Assembly: GCA_030055465.1 (NCBI GenBank)
Contig: JASFYF010000001.1
Span: 599,179-663,178 of the forward strand
Direction of reading: 5' to 3'
Length of the DNA: 64,000 bases
DNA from: Candidatus Nezhaarchaeota archaeon
GTDB taxonomy: Archaea; Thermoproteota; Methanomethylicia; Nezhaarchaeales; WYZ-LMO8
The notes under the pieces are model-generated. The model saw only the letters and a list, made by a program, of their open reading frames with translations, had not been told where the DNA came from and ran no database searches. Every line of letters starts with the position of its first letter. Positions within the stretch are counted from its first letter, which is position 1. The position numbers were made by a program, and so were the translations under genes. Shown one piece after another: positions 38,661 through 47,491 of this stretch.

Positions 38661-39869
38661 ATGAAGGGATACGTTATTGGCAGCTTCATGGGCTTCCTAC
38701 TTTGCAACGATAAGGGCGAGGTCGTCGAAAAAGCGTTGTTCCCATCAAACCCGCAGGTGCAAGCTGAAAGGCTCTACATGTTAAGCAGAGGAGAAGCCAT
38801 TGAAGAAGTGAAGCTCCTCTGCGAGAAGGCCTACAACCTTGGTTTAGATGAACTTGTAGTCGAGGATCCTACTCTGGCTAAAGTATTTGTAGGCGCTGGG
38901 TTTCAAAACGTGAAGGTCGAATCCCCAAATAACGTCGGCAAGGTGTTGAGGGCTCAGATGTTCAGGTTAGTTGTTGGGCTCGGCTACTCTGAAAACGAAG
39001 AAGAGGCATTTCGAAGGCTTCAACAGATGGCTTACCACCTAAGTGCCAAGAGGGTTGTTGAAGCCGTGGAGAAGAGGGACCTGTTGGTAGCTCAAGCGGT
39101 CTCGTGTATAGATGAAGTTGAGAAAATGTTAAACATATTGGCTTCGCGGCTCAGGGAATGGTATGGCATACATTTCCCTGAGCTTGGAAATGCGCTTAAA
39201 GATCACGAGGCCTTCTTGAAGGCAGTGATGGCTGTAGGACATAGAAGCACTATTAAGAGGCAGGATGCTGCAAGCCATCTAAGCTTCATAAAGGATAGAT
39301 TGCCGCAACTTGCGCGCGACGTGGATTCGTCTTTAGGTGCTGACGTCCTCCCGAAAGATGTGGAAATGATGAAGAAGGTTGCGTCGGCTACTCTTGAATT
39401 GTACCGTTTGAACGATGAACTTCGGAAATACGTCGAAGAGGTAATGGGTGAGGTTGCCCCCAACATAAAGGAGCTCGTGGGGCCCGTGTTAGGCGCTAGG
39501 CTCATATGTCTTGCCGGAGGCCTTGAAAGGTTGGCAAAAATGCCTGCAAGCACCGTACAGCTACTGGGCGCCGAAAAAGCACTCTTCAGGTCTCTAAAGA
39601 CTGGAAGCAAGCCGCCGAAGCACGGCGTGATCTTTCAGCATCCGGAAGTTCATAAATCGCCAAGGTGGCAGAGGGGCAAGATAGCTAGGGCATTAGCCGG
39701 CAAAATAGCGATAGCCGCTAGGGTTGATTACTTCACAGGCGAGTATGTAGCTGACGAGTTAAAGGAGGAGTTGGAAAGCAGGATAAAGGAAGTGAAGGAG
39801 ATTTACAAGGAGCCGCCGAGGAAGGTCAAAGAGAAAGAGAAGAAGCCGAAGCATCGGTGGAGAAGGTGA
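38661..39869 (+). CDS. nop5: C/D box RNP core protein Nop5 (Nop56/58)
   Basis: Scaffold of box C/D guide RNPs that 2'-O-methylate rRNA and tRNA. 402 residues: N-terminal domain, coiled coil (about 150-250), and the NOP domain with APNIKELVGPVLGARLICLAGGLERLAKMPASTVQLLGAEKALFR (key GARLI and GAEKALF). A lysine-rich tail ends it. GGAG lies 10 nt upstream of ATG 38661. Its stop overlaps flpA. Confidence 0.96.
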   Translation: MKGYVIGSFMGFLLCNDKGEVVEKALFPSNPQVQAERLYMLSRGEAIEEVKLLCEKAYNLGLDELVVEDPTLAKVFVGAGFQNVKVESPNNVGKVLRAQMFRLVVGLGYSENEEEAFRRLQQMAYHLSAKRVVEAVEKRDLLVAQAVSCIDEVEKMLNILASRLREWYGIHFPELGNALKDHEAFLKAVMAVGHRSTIKRQDAASHLSFIKDRLPQLARDVDSSLGADVLPKDVEMMKKVASATLELYRLNDELRKYVEEVMGEVAPNIKELVGPVLGARLICLAGGLERLAKMPASTVQLLGAEKALFRSLKTGSKPPKHGVIFQHPEVHKSPRWQRGKIARALAGKIAIAARVDYFTGEYVADELKEELESRIKEVKEIYKEPPRKVKEKEKKPKHRWRR

Positions 39870-40564
39870 TGACCATGATCGTCAGGAAGAACGAAAAATT
39901 GAGGGGGGTATACGTAGTGGAGTTTGATGACGGGTTGATACGCTTGGCGACCCGCAACATGTCGCCGGGCTTCAGAGTATACGGTGAGGAGCTTGTCCAG
40001 CATGAAGGATTGGAGCTCAGAATATGGGATGCGTACAGGTCTAAGTTAGCAGCGGCCTTCATAAAGGGGTTGGAGTTCTCCCCCTTGAAGGAGGGGGCTA
40101 AGGTCTTATACTTGGGCGCCGCATCGGGAACAACGTGTTCGCACGTCTCAGACCTAGTTGAAGAAAGAGGAAGAGTGTACGGCGTTGAGTTCTCCGCTAG
40201 AGTTATGAGGGAATTCCTCGAGAGAGTTGTCAAGCATAGGAAGAACGTTATACCAATATTAGCTGATGCGCGCTTCCCTGCAGGATATGCATACATGGTT
40301 GAAGAAGTCGAAGTTATATATCAAGACGTAGCACAGCCTTATCAGAGCAAGATATTGATAGATAACGCTGAGTTCTACCTTAAAGATGGGGGTTGGGCTT
40401 TGCTTGCCATAAAGGCAAGGAGCATCGACGTGACCAAAGAGCCTTCAGAGGTGTACAAGAGAGAGGTGGAGACATTGAAGAGGGGGGGCTTTGATATAGT
40501 TCAAGTAGTGCACTTAGAACCCTACGACGTTGACCATGCAATGATCTTAGCGCGCAAGGTGTAG
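39869..40564 (+). CDS. flpA: Fibrillarin-like rRNA/tRNA 2'-O-methyltransferase
   Basis: Catalytic subunit of C/D RNPs. 231 residues with the SAM motif VLYLGAASGTTCSHVSD, VYGVEFSARVMRE, ILADAR and the catalytic KDE-type residues (LAIKARSID). ATG 39869 overlaps the nop5 stop (ATGA), the normal archaeal pairing. Confidence 0.96.
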   Translation: MTMIVRKNEKLRGVYVVEFDDGLIRLATRNMSPGFRVYGEELVQHEGLELRIWDAYRSKLAAAFIKGLEFSPLKEGAKVLYLGAASGTTCSHVSDLVEERGRVYGVEFSARVMREFLERVVKHRKNVIPILADARFPAGYAYMVEEVEVIYQDVAQPYQSKILIDNAEFYLKDGGWALLAIKARSIDVTKEPSEVYKREVETLKRGGFDIVQVVHLEPYDVDHAMILARKV

Positions 40565-41049
40565 TGTGGTTGCTTGACCGCTCCTACGGTTTCAGAGATG
40601 GATTCCTCCAGCGAGTGCACGGCCTCCTGAAGAGGGAAGTAGAGAGAATAAACGACCACTTGCCTAAAGAAAGTAAAACCCTTAAAGAGCTTTTAGCTAT
40701 GGAGGAGCCCAAGGTTACGACGAGAGCAGGCGATGATTTAGTAATGGAAAAAAGCGAACTAGAGCTCCTCGAGAGGTTGTTGCCTGAGAAGTACCACGAG
40801 AGGTTAAAGTTACCTATAGTGATATTGCGCATGATAGGGATGGGTGAAGGGGTTTACATGATATGTGGAAGCGATGCGGAGGTTCAAGCCATTGAAAGCG
40901 TGCTGGGCTCGAGGGGGGCAGTACATCAGCATCAGGGTAAAGCTTTTTTATATAAGCCCTACGTAGCTATTCTGAAGGGCAAGCTGAGGACAACAACAGT
41001 AATAGGGTTCATACCTACCGAAGAAGGGGTTTTAACCCCATGCTGCTAG
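40564..41049 (+). CDS. UPF0216 (DUF61) family protein
   Basis: 161 residues with DDLVMEKSELELLERLLPEKYHERLKLPIVILR, characteristic of the archaeal UPF0216 family of unknown function. Start GTG 40564 touches the flpA stop and the end overlaps the next gene by 10 nt, so it belongs to the nop5-flpA transcript. Confidence 0.85.
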   Translation: MWLLDRSYGFRDGFLQRVHGLLKREVERINDHLPKESKTLKELLAMEEPKVTTRAGDDLVMEKSELELLERLLPEKYHERLKLPIVILRMIGMGEGVYMICGSDAEVQAIESVLGSRGAVHQHQGKAFLYKPYVAILKGKLRTTTVIGFIPTEEGVLTPCC

Positions 41050-42005
41050 AAACCGTAATAGCAAAGGTCAGGGGTGCGTTACGGGATAGAGGGTTTGAAG
41101 TTTCAAGGCCTTACGTTAATGAGAGGAGCTCAATAAATATCGTCGCCAGGAACGATGATAGATTAATACTTGTAAAGGCCTTAAAAAAAATGGATGAGCT
41201 GAAGACGTGCTGCTCTATGGAAATCAAAAAAGCCAGCTATGCCCTCAAGGCCTCCCCAATAGTTGTCAGCGAGGGCGAAGAGGAGGAAATAGATGAGGAG
41301 GCCGTGTACGAAAAGTATGGAGTTTACATATTGCACCCAAATACTTTGAAGAGCTACTTGGAAGACAGAAAACAATACGTGTATTATAAGGGTGGACGGT
41401 TCTACGCTAGGATTAACGGGGAAAAACTTCGGGAGATACGGGAGAGAGTTGGGTTATCGCTTGGTGGATTAGCCGGCATGCTTGGTATTACCAGGAAAGC
41501 CGTCTACGAGTACGAGAGAAACGAAATGGATGCAGCCATAGATGTTGCCGCGAAGCTTTACGACATCTTAAAAGATCTTGTAGGTGAGGGAGAGGCCATT
41601 CAAGCATTTAAACCTGTCGACATTTTGGGATCGACAGCTGAGTTCAAGGCGGAGGAAGGAGTCCCCACAGCAAACATCAAATTTAAAGGGCGCAAATTCC
41701 AAGAAGAAGTAACCTCTAAGCTCTTGACTCTAGGATTTTCAGTCCTCAAGTTCAGAGAGGCACCGTTCAATTTGATAGCCAAGAGGAATAACGATAAAAG
41801 AAAAACCATATTGATCCTAGCTGTAGAAGCGTTAAACTGTAAAACAAAAGAAGAAGCGGAATTCCTTAGGGATGCTGCCGAACTGGCTGAGGTTAAAGAG
41901 CTCGTGATAACGCGTAAGGAAGCGCGTGAAGAAGGGATAATAAGCTCCAAGATGTTGGAAGGTATAAGTAGTGCCGAAGAGCTCATAGAAGTCACGGAGC
42001 CGTGA
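41040..42005 (+). CDS. Archaeal HTH-type transcriptional regulator (COG1395-like)
   Basis: 321 residues. An N-terminal nuclease-like fold (IVARNDDRLILVKALKK) is followed by a central Xre-type helix-turn-helix (LREIRERVGLSLGGLAGMLGITRKAVYEYERNEMDAAIDVA, about 128-170), then a second alpha/beta part. Widespread in archaea, targets unknown. ATG 41040 overlaps UPF0216. Confidence 0.85.
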   Translation: MLLETVIAKVRGALRDRGFEVSRPYVNERSSINIVARNDDRLILVKALKKMDELKTCCSMEIKKASYALKASPIVVSEGEEEEIDEEAVYEKYGVYILHPNTLKSYLEDRKQYVYYKGGRFYARINGEKLREIRERVGLSLGGLAGMLGITRKAVYEYERNEMDAAIDVAAKLYDILKDLVGEGEAIQAFKPVDILGSTAEFKAEEGVPTANIKFKGRKFQEEVTSKLLTLGFSVLKFREAPFNLIAKRNNDKRKTILILAVEALNCKTKEEAEFLRDAAELAEVKELVITRKEAREEGIISSKMLEGISSAEELIEVTEP

Positions 42006-42007
42006 GC

Positions 42008-43243
42008 TCAGCTCATCAAGAAGTTGAGCAGCTCTGAAATCCTACCGTTGAACCTCAAGCCTTTGAAGTTGAAGTGCGTCGGCGAAGCATAAAATCCTTG
42101 AGATCTTAAGCGCTCTATGAGCTTTTGCGTTTTCGGTTCCCTTATTCTGTACACCCGAGATAAAGAGCTTAGCGTGTAGTATGTTGGAGGTCCATCAGCC
42201 TCGGCGACTATTAAGCTGAGTAGCTTTTTAAGGGAGGACTTAGACGACAAATAATCCATCATCGATAGGGTTGCACAAAGCTCCTCGCAGAACCTCTTAT
42301 CGAATATGGCTCCTGTCCAAAGGGGACCTGCGAGCTTCATTGCGCCGCCGCAGTTTTCGCAGAGGGTACTGCGCAACCCAACATCGCTAATGTCCACGAC
42401 CTCTCTGTGCAAGCACTTAAAGCAATGGTAGAGAAAGCCAACCCCCCCGACACTTTTAGTAGAAAGCAATTGAACGTAAACCCTTACATAGTGCCTTGTG
42501 CTGTGGGCTGTTAAGGGCTTTATGGATAGGTTGTACTTGCTTGCCTCTCTATAGAGGAGGTATAGGAGTAATCGTACAGCAATTTCATGGCAGTACTCGG
42601 TCCTCAACGAGAGACCACCATACCTCCTCAGCGCTACTTCTGGGTAGACCCCGCATAGAGGAGGCATATCCGTCGCAGTGACGGCTATAACGCCACCTAT
42701 AAGGGTTGAGCGTATAGCTGAATCCACGTAGGGCGCTGGCGAACCAAAGGGATCTACATCCACTACGTCGAATCGCCCGCCTTTAACACCATGTGCAGAG
42801 AGGAATTCATTGGCATCAGAAAGCTCTACGCGCACCTTACATTGTAAGCCGTTCAAGGCTACGCTCATGCGGGCAAAGTCCACGGCCACCGGATTGATGT
42901 CAGATATCACCACTTCGCGAACCTCGTCAACCTCCTTGGCGTACCTAAGCCCCCGGACTCCGCTTGCCGTTAAGGGCTCGGCAACCCTTATTGGCCTCCC
43001 CTTTAACCTAGCATAGGTCTTTAGAAAGCATAGAGAGAAGTCCCTGGAAAACGCTGTAAAGGCATTGTAGAACAATACCTTCTTAGCTGCTTCACTACCA
43101 AGGACTTTTTCGTCGGGCAACAACACCGTCACCTTGCCCTCCTGAAGGATTTTTAGAGGCACCTTAACCCAACGTTGCCGAGTCTCGGTATGCCTGCCTT
43201 CCTTAAGCTTCTCCACCTTCATCGCCCCTTTTAACGATCCCAT
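42008..43243 (-). CDS. trm1: tRNA (guanine-26) N2,N2-dimethyltransferase Trm1
   Basis: 411 residues. SAM-binding start FYNAFTAFSRD, GVRGLRYAKEV, catalytic DVDPFGSPAPYVDSA, TATDMPPLCG and a zinc site (CFKC, CENC). Dimethylates G26 of tRNA. It converges with the HTH regulator and lies last in the minus-strand information-processing cluster. Confidence 0.95.
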   Translation of the reverse strand: MGSLKGAMKVEKLKEGRHTETRQRWVKVPLKILQEGKVTVLLPDEKVLGSEAAKKVLFYNAFTAFSRDFSLCFLKTYARLKGRPIRVAEPLTASGVRGLRYAKEVDEVREVVISDINPVAVDFARMSVALNGLQCKVRVELSDANEFLSAHGVKGGRFDVVDVDPFGSPAPYVDSAIRSTLIGGVIAVTATDMPPLCGVYPEVALRRYGGLSLRTEYCHEIAVRLLLYLLYREASKYNLSIKPLTAHSTRHYVRVYVQLLSTKSVGGVGFLYHCFKCLHREVVDISDVGLRSTLCENCGGAMKLAGPLWTGAIFDKRFCEELCATLSMMDYLSSKSSLKKLLSLIVAEADGPPTYYTLSSLSRVYRIREPKTQKLIERLRSQGFYASPTHFNFKGLRFNGRISELLNFLMS

Positions 43244-43363
43244 CCATAGACCCCAAGCCGCTTTGTGATCTTCTTTGCTGATTCCATTTACTTCTTTCCA
43301 TTAGCCTTAGAAAGGAAGTCCGCTGTGTCCGCTTTTCGGAGAAAAGCCGCTTGCCGAAATATT

Positions 43364-43996
43364 TTAATCCTTAGCGTTTTTCGGGGCGGAGCCGTGAAAG
43401 CCCCTGCATATCACGTATATCTCCCTGCTTTGAGGCTTAGAGGCTTTAGGTTTAAAAAGCTTGACGTCGCGGAAAAGCTCTTTAAGCTTTAAGACCAAGA
43501 TTCGAAGATCCTCGGCTTGGAAAGCCTTAATGACGGTCGCTCCTCCATCCTTCAGGGCTTTAAGTACGATCGAGATTACGCATTCCACTAAGCTAATATG
43601 TCTCGCAACGTCAGTGGGCCATGCCCCAGTCAATTTGGGTGAGAGGTCCGACAGAACCACGTCGACCCTGCCCTTCGCTGCGCTGGTTATTTTCTCGTGG
43701 GTGTTCTCATCGCATACGTCGCCGACAATAGTGATAACGTTCGACATCGGAAGGGGTTTTATAGGTCTGATGTCAACTCCTATAACTAAACCCGCTCTAC
43801 CCACCTTGCTTGCTGCTACTTGTAGCCACCCTCCCGGGTAAGCCCCCAAGTCCAATACTTTATCCCCCTTCTTAACTACCCTGAACCTTTCTATGATCTC
43901 AATAAGCTTAAAGGAAGCGCGGGATCTCAGCCCGCTCTCCCTAGCTCTCTTGTAATGCGGGTCCCTAGCCCTCTGAAGCCGCCATCTTCTCGACAT
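43364..43996 (-). CDS. rlmE: 23S rRNA 2'-O-methyltransferase RlmE/FtsJ
   Basis: 210 residues, FtsJ fold: RSRASFKLIEI with catalytic Lys, SAM loop LDLGAYPGGWLQVA, DVVLSDLSP, and ATVIKAFQ with Lys, completing the K-D-K-E set. Modifies the peptidyl transferase A-loop uridine. ATG 43996, 6 nt after the TFE-beta-like gene. Confidence 0.93.
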   Translation of the reverse strand: MSRRWRLQRARDPHYKRARESGLRSRASFKLIEIIERFRVVKKGDKVLDLGAYPGGWLQVAASKVGRAGLVIGVDIRPIKPLPMSNVITIVGDVCDENTHEKITSAAKGRVDVVLSDLSPKLTGAWPTDVARHISLVECVISIVLKALKDGGATVIKAFQAEDLRILVLKLKELFRDVKLFKPKASKPQSREIYVICRGFHGSAPKNAKD

Positions 43997-44002
43997 TTCA
44001 CA

Positions 44003-44365
44003 TCATTTCTCGTCCTTCAAAAGCCATGCCGTCAAGTCTTCGCATTTTTCGGGGTTTACATATTGTCCACTGCCACAACGCACTAAGTTCATACATGAAA
44101 AGCAGGGGCATCCCCTCACACTTTCGAGGACTATCTCGAGCTTGTGGGATACCGCCATCAGCTTGAAGGTCTTTAGGCGGCCCCGTGTTATGGGCTCTCT
44201 AACTATGAGTCCCTTCCTCTCTAAAGCTGAGACTAGACGTGAGCCTTCCCGGCTGCTAACCTTTAGGCGCTTCCACAGGTCTCGCTGCAACATTCCCTGA
44301 GGCCCAGACTTCTTTATGAGTTCAAGCACTTTATCGCAGAGGCTTTCTGGCTCTCTCTTCTTCAT
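44003..44365 (-). CDS. TFE-beta-like (RPC34/RPC39 family) transcription factor
   Basis: About 120 residues: a winged helix (LCDKVLELIKKSGPQGMLQRDLWKRL...LVSALERKGLI) followed by a cysteine cluster CPCFSC....CGSGQ...EKC that could bind 4Fe-4S. This layout matches crenarchaeal TFE-beta, the homologue of Pol III subunit RPC39, which pairs with TFE-alpha. ATG 44365 follows TFB by 10 nt; a longer TTG start at 44398 overlaps TFB. The position next to TFB supports the role, though another winged-helix regulator is possible. Confidence 0.65.
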   Translation of the reverse strand: MKKREPESLCDKVLELIKKSGPQGMLQRDLWKRLKVSSREGSRLVSALERKGLIVREPITRGRLKTFKLMAVSHKLEIVLESVRGCPCFSCMNLVRCGSGQYVNPEKCEDLTAWLLKDEK

Positions 44366-44375
44366 AGGTAAGAGA

Positions 44376-45302
44376 TTATATCTTGACCACAAAATCAAGT
44401 TTTCGCATGAGCTCCTGGTACCTGTTACGTATCGTCACCTCAGTAACGTTAGCTGATAGAGCGATATCTCTTTGTGTGCACTTCACCTGTTGAAGTATGC
44501 TAGCGATGTATATCGATGCAGCGGCTATGCCCATCGGACCCCTACCTGATGTTAAGCCCATGCTTCTCGCGCTTTCCAGGATTGTTATGGCCAGCTTCTG
44601 GACTTCGTGCGATAGCCTAAGCTTATTTACGAGTCTAGGTATGAAGTTTACAGATGTCATAGGGGTAATCTTGGTTAGAAGGGTCTTCAACAAAAGCCTG
44701 TAGCTTCGCCCTATCTCGCGCTTCTTTATGTTTACTGCCTGTGCTATCTCATCCAATGTCCTTGGTATCCTGTTTTGCCTGCAAGCAGCGTATATCGCAG
44801 CTGCAACCATACTCTCAATCGACCTGCCTCTCACTAGTCTAGTCTCAATCATCCTCCTGTAGAATATGGCGGCGCTCTCCCTCACATTTCTCGGCAGACT
44901 GAGATGCGATGCAAACCTGTCCAGCTCCGACAACGCAAAAGTCAAGTTCCTTTCAAATGCGTTGGACACCCTCGACCTCTGCTGCCACTTCTTCAGCTTG
45001 TAGATCTGGATTCGATGGGCTGGGCTCATAGGTTTCAGATGCCTGCTGTTGTGCCAATCTATTACGGTCGAAAGGCCTTTATCATGAATTGTAAGCGTGA
45101 GTGGGGCGCCCGCCCTAGCTTTTTTATCCTGCTGCTCTGAATCAAAGGCCCTCCATTCAGGACCCATATCTATTATGCGCTCGCTTATAACTAAACCGCA
45201 TCTTGCACAAGCCATTTCGGCCCTATCGTAATCCCTAAAAAATTCAATGCCACCGCATTCCGGGCATCTAAGTTCGGATTCGTCGACCAACTTATCCCTC
45301 AC
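44376..45302 (-). CDS. tfb: Transcription initiation factor B
   Basis: 308 residues: zinc ribbon CPECGG...CARCG (13-35), B-reader/linker (GPEWRAFDSEQQDKKARAG) and two cyclin repeats with the HTH VTEVTIRNRYQEL. Bridges TBP-DNA and RNA polymerase. GTG 45302 overlaps the GAR1 stop by 4 nt. Confidence 0.96.
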   Translation of the reverse strand: MRDKLVDESELRCPECGGIEFFRDYDRAEMACARCGLVISERIIDMGPEWRAFDSEQQDKKARAGAPLTLTIHDKGLSTVIDWHNSRHLKPMSPAHRIQIYKLKKWQQRSRVSNAFERNLTFALSELDRFASHLSLPRNVRESAAIFYRRMIETRLVRGRSIESMVAAAIYAACRQNRIPRTLDEIAQAVNIKKREIGRSYRLLLKTLLTKITPMTSVNFIPRLVNKLRLSHEVQKLAITILESARSMGLTSGRGPMGIAAASIYIASILQQVKCTQRDIALSANVTEVTIRNRYQELMRKLDFVVKI

Positions 45303-45592
45303 TTCCTCTTCCTCCTAGAGCTTTTAGGGGTCGACCTCACATAGGTTCTCCTAATCCTGCTAACGTCATGGGGGGCCAAGACCGTTGAAGGTTTAACGAC
45401 GATGTAAGGAGATGCTGTAGGCCCTATGATATCATAGACAGAACCTACCATCCTGGAGCTACCATCGTATACTGGTTCGCCAATCCTGGGTGTCTTTTTG
45501 GCACATTTAACTATGAGCATGTTGCTTTTTGATACGTGAAGAACAAATCCGAGAAGCGTTAGGGGTTCCCCCATGGCCAGGGAAAAAGGCAA
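45299..45592 (-). CDS. gar1: H/ACA RNP protein GAR1
   Basis: 97 residues with the Gar1 beta-barrel (LTLLGFVLHVSKSNMLIVKC...PRIGEPVYDGSSRMVGSVYDIIGPTASPYIVVKP) and a basic tail. Part of the pseudouridylation RNP. TTG 45592 has GAGG 5 nt upstream; ATG 45574 is an alternative. Confidence 0.9.
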   Translation of the reverse strand: MPFSLAMGEPLTLLGFVLHVSKSNMLIVKCAKKTPRIGEPVYDGSSRMVGSVYDIIGPTASPYIVVKPSTVLAPHDVSRIRRTYVRSTPKSSRRKRK

Positions 45593-45677
45593 GAGGACCT
45601 CATATAAAACTTTCCCGTAAGGTTTACGCGGAAACCAACATGTTATTAACGATTTTTTCGTGTATTAGAAGCCCCAA

Positions 45678-45953
45678 CTAAGGATGGGGATGCCTCCCCC
45701 TTTTCTCCGATACCTTCTGAGCTACCAGTAAAAGGATTTTACTTTTCTGCATAACCTTCTTGACAGAAACCCTGCCGGGCTCCTCCCACCACCAAGAAGG
45801 ATGAGCCTTACCCTCTATCGATGGATCTAGGCCAAGTTCTCGAGCCGCTTGGTGTATCTCCTCGATCTTGGGTGAGGAGACAGCAAGCTTCTTAGGAACC
45901 TTCCTGCCCCCAGATCGGGTCTTAGTGGAGTCGAGATAGCATGGGTATATCAC
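45678..45953 (-). CDS. srp19: Signal recognition particle 19 kDa protein
   Basis: 91 residues with IYPCYLDSTKTRSGGRKVPKKLAV, the SRP19 signature, and KKVMQKSKILLLVAQKV. Binds SRP RNA and aids SRP54 binding. GTG 45953 follows AGGA at about 9 nt. The conserved frame extends a few residues upstream (NRIV) without a start codon, so translation may begin slightly earlier at an unusual codon. Confidence 0.93.
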   Translation of the reverse strand: MIYPCYLDSTKTRSGGRKVPKKLAVSSPKIEEIHQAARELGLDPSIEGKAHPSWWWEEPGRVSVKKVMQKSKILLLVAQKVSEKRGRHPHP

Positions 45954-45981
45954 TATTCGGTTCCTGTCACCTAGTATAGGA

Positions 45982-46377
45982 TCAGCCTCCTTGACCTCGG
46001 ATCAGCACAGCATTGATAATGCCTTCTTGGCCGGGCCTTGAAGTAACCTTAGCCAGTCCCTTTTCGGTCTCTATTATTGTTCCTTTCGTAATTATACCTC
46101 TTCGCGAGTAGTCTACGCTGGCGGGGTTGCTCGTCACCCGCAGTATCTTCAGCTTATGGGACTCATGTGTCTCCGGATCCAATACGTTAGCATAAACCGC
46201 CCGCTTAAGGCCTACCTTTATTGACCCACCTTTGATCCTCCTAGTTATCTTGCTCTCACGTTCGCCCAGCGTCGTTTCAAGCGGCTCCCCGCCCATTTCA
46301 TACTTCCTCTTCTTTCTATAAGGCCTTGTTCTACCACCTGTGGGCTTCTTAAAGTCCCTTCCATGATATTGCGGCAT
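45982..46377 (-). CDS. rps8e: 30S ribosomal protein S8e
   Basis: 131 residues, MPQYHGRDFKKPTGGRTRPYRKKRKYEMGG... with the conserved LETTLGE and GLAKVTSRPGQEGIINAVLI end. First gene of the minus-strand cluster running to trm1. Confidence 0.96.
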   Translation of the reverse strand: MPQYHGRDFKKPTGGRTRPYRKKRKYEMGGEPLETTLGERESKITRRIKGGSIKVGLKRAVYANVLDPETHESHKLKILRVTSNPASVDYSRRGIITKGTIIETEKGLAKVTSRPGQEGIINAVLIRGQGG

Positions 46378-46453
46378 TGATGCATCAACTCCAATACATC
46401 AAGAACTGGCTACAGCGAGGAAAATTCAAAATAAGGGGTAATAAGCTTTATGC

Positions 46454-47491
46454 GTGTGGAGAGGTCTCATGGTCGGCGAGGTGCTCTTGGCGCATGGCGC
46501 TGGCGGGGTAATGATGGTGGAGCTGCTAAAGGAAGTTGTGATGAGCAGTATAAAGCGGCGGCGAGTTTATAATGGAATAGGTCTAGATGACATGGACGAC
46601 GGCTCCACAATACCTCTAGGCGACCACGAAGTTGTTGTGACTATAGACGGCCACACGGTAGACCCCATATTCTTCCCCGGAGGAGACATAGGGAAGCTGG
46701 CAGCCGCAGGAACGATAAACGACCTAGCAGTTATGGGCGCCAAGCCCCTTGCCATCCTAGACTCCATAATAGTGGAAGAGGGATTCCCAATTCGAGACTT
46801 AAAAAAAATCGTGGAGTCAATGAATCAGGTGGTTGAAGAGGTTGGCGCGGCTATAATACACGGTGACTTTAAGGTCATGCCTAAAGGTAAGATCGACAAG
46901 GTAGTCGTGAGCACTGCAGGAATAGGCTTAGTTGAAAGGGGTAAGGCCTTAAGGGATTCAAACCTGAAGGTTGGAGATAAAGTCTTAGTATCGGGATTCA
47001 TAGGCGACCACGGAATCGCCCTAGCCTCTTTAAGAGAAGGCATAGGATTTGAGGCAAACCTACAATCCGATGTGGCCCCGGTATGGGATGTTGTGGAGGC
47101 CGCCATGAAGGTTGGTGGAGTCCACGCCGCTAAAGACCCCACCAGGGGTGGCCTATCCATGGCTCTGAACGAGATGGCTTACAAGTCGGGGCACTCGATA
47201 TGGATTAGAGAGAGGTACATCCCAATAAGAGAGGAGGTTAAGGCTGCCTCCGAGATGCTGGGCTTAAACCCTCTTGAAGTCACATGTGAAGGGGTTGCGG
47301 TGCTCGTAGTCGATGGCGACTTAGCTGACGAAGTTCTCGGCGCCGTGAAGAAGACGAAACACGGAGAAAATGCCTCTATTATAGGTGAGGTTAGGAAGGA
47401 GCCCGCGGGCAGGGTCGTATTGGAGACGAGCGTTGGTGGCAAAAAGCTACTTGAACCCCCGATAGGAGAACCTACGCCGAGGGTGTGCTGA
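46454..47491 (+). CDS. hypE: Hydrogenase maturation protein HypE
   Basis: Forms the thiocyanate on its C-terminal Cys for the CN ligands of NiFe hydrogenase. 345 residues with LLAHGAGG, the AIRS-type ATP fold (GDIGKLAAAGTINDLAVMGAKP, VHAAKDPTRGGLSMALNEMA) and the functional tail PTPRVC. It implies a NiFe hydrogenase elsewhere in the genome. The M24 peptidase gene follows directly. Confidence 0.95.
   Translation: MWRGLMVGEVLLAHGAGGVMMVELLKEVVMSSIKRRRVYNGIGLDDMDDGSTIPLGDHEVVVTIDGHTVDPIFFPGGDIGKLAAAGTINDLAVMGAKPLAILDSIIVEEGFPIRDLKKIVESMNQVVEEVGAAIIHGDFKVMPKGKIDKVVVSTAGIGLVERGKALRDSNLKVGDKVLVSGFIGDHGIALASLREGIGFEANLQSDVAPVWDVVEAAMKVGGVHAAKDPTRGGLSMALNEMAYKSGHSIWIRERYIPIREEVKAASEMLGLNPLEVTCEGVAVLVVDGDLADEVLGAVKKTKHGENASIIGEVRKEPAGRVVLETSVGGKKLLEPPIGEPTPRVC

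Noticed and set aside
43265..43492. 75-codon plus-strand ORF
   Set aside because: Largely antisense to the rlmE end; no independent support.
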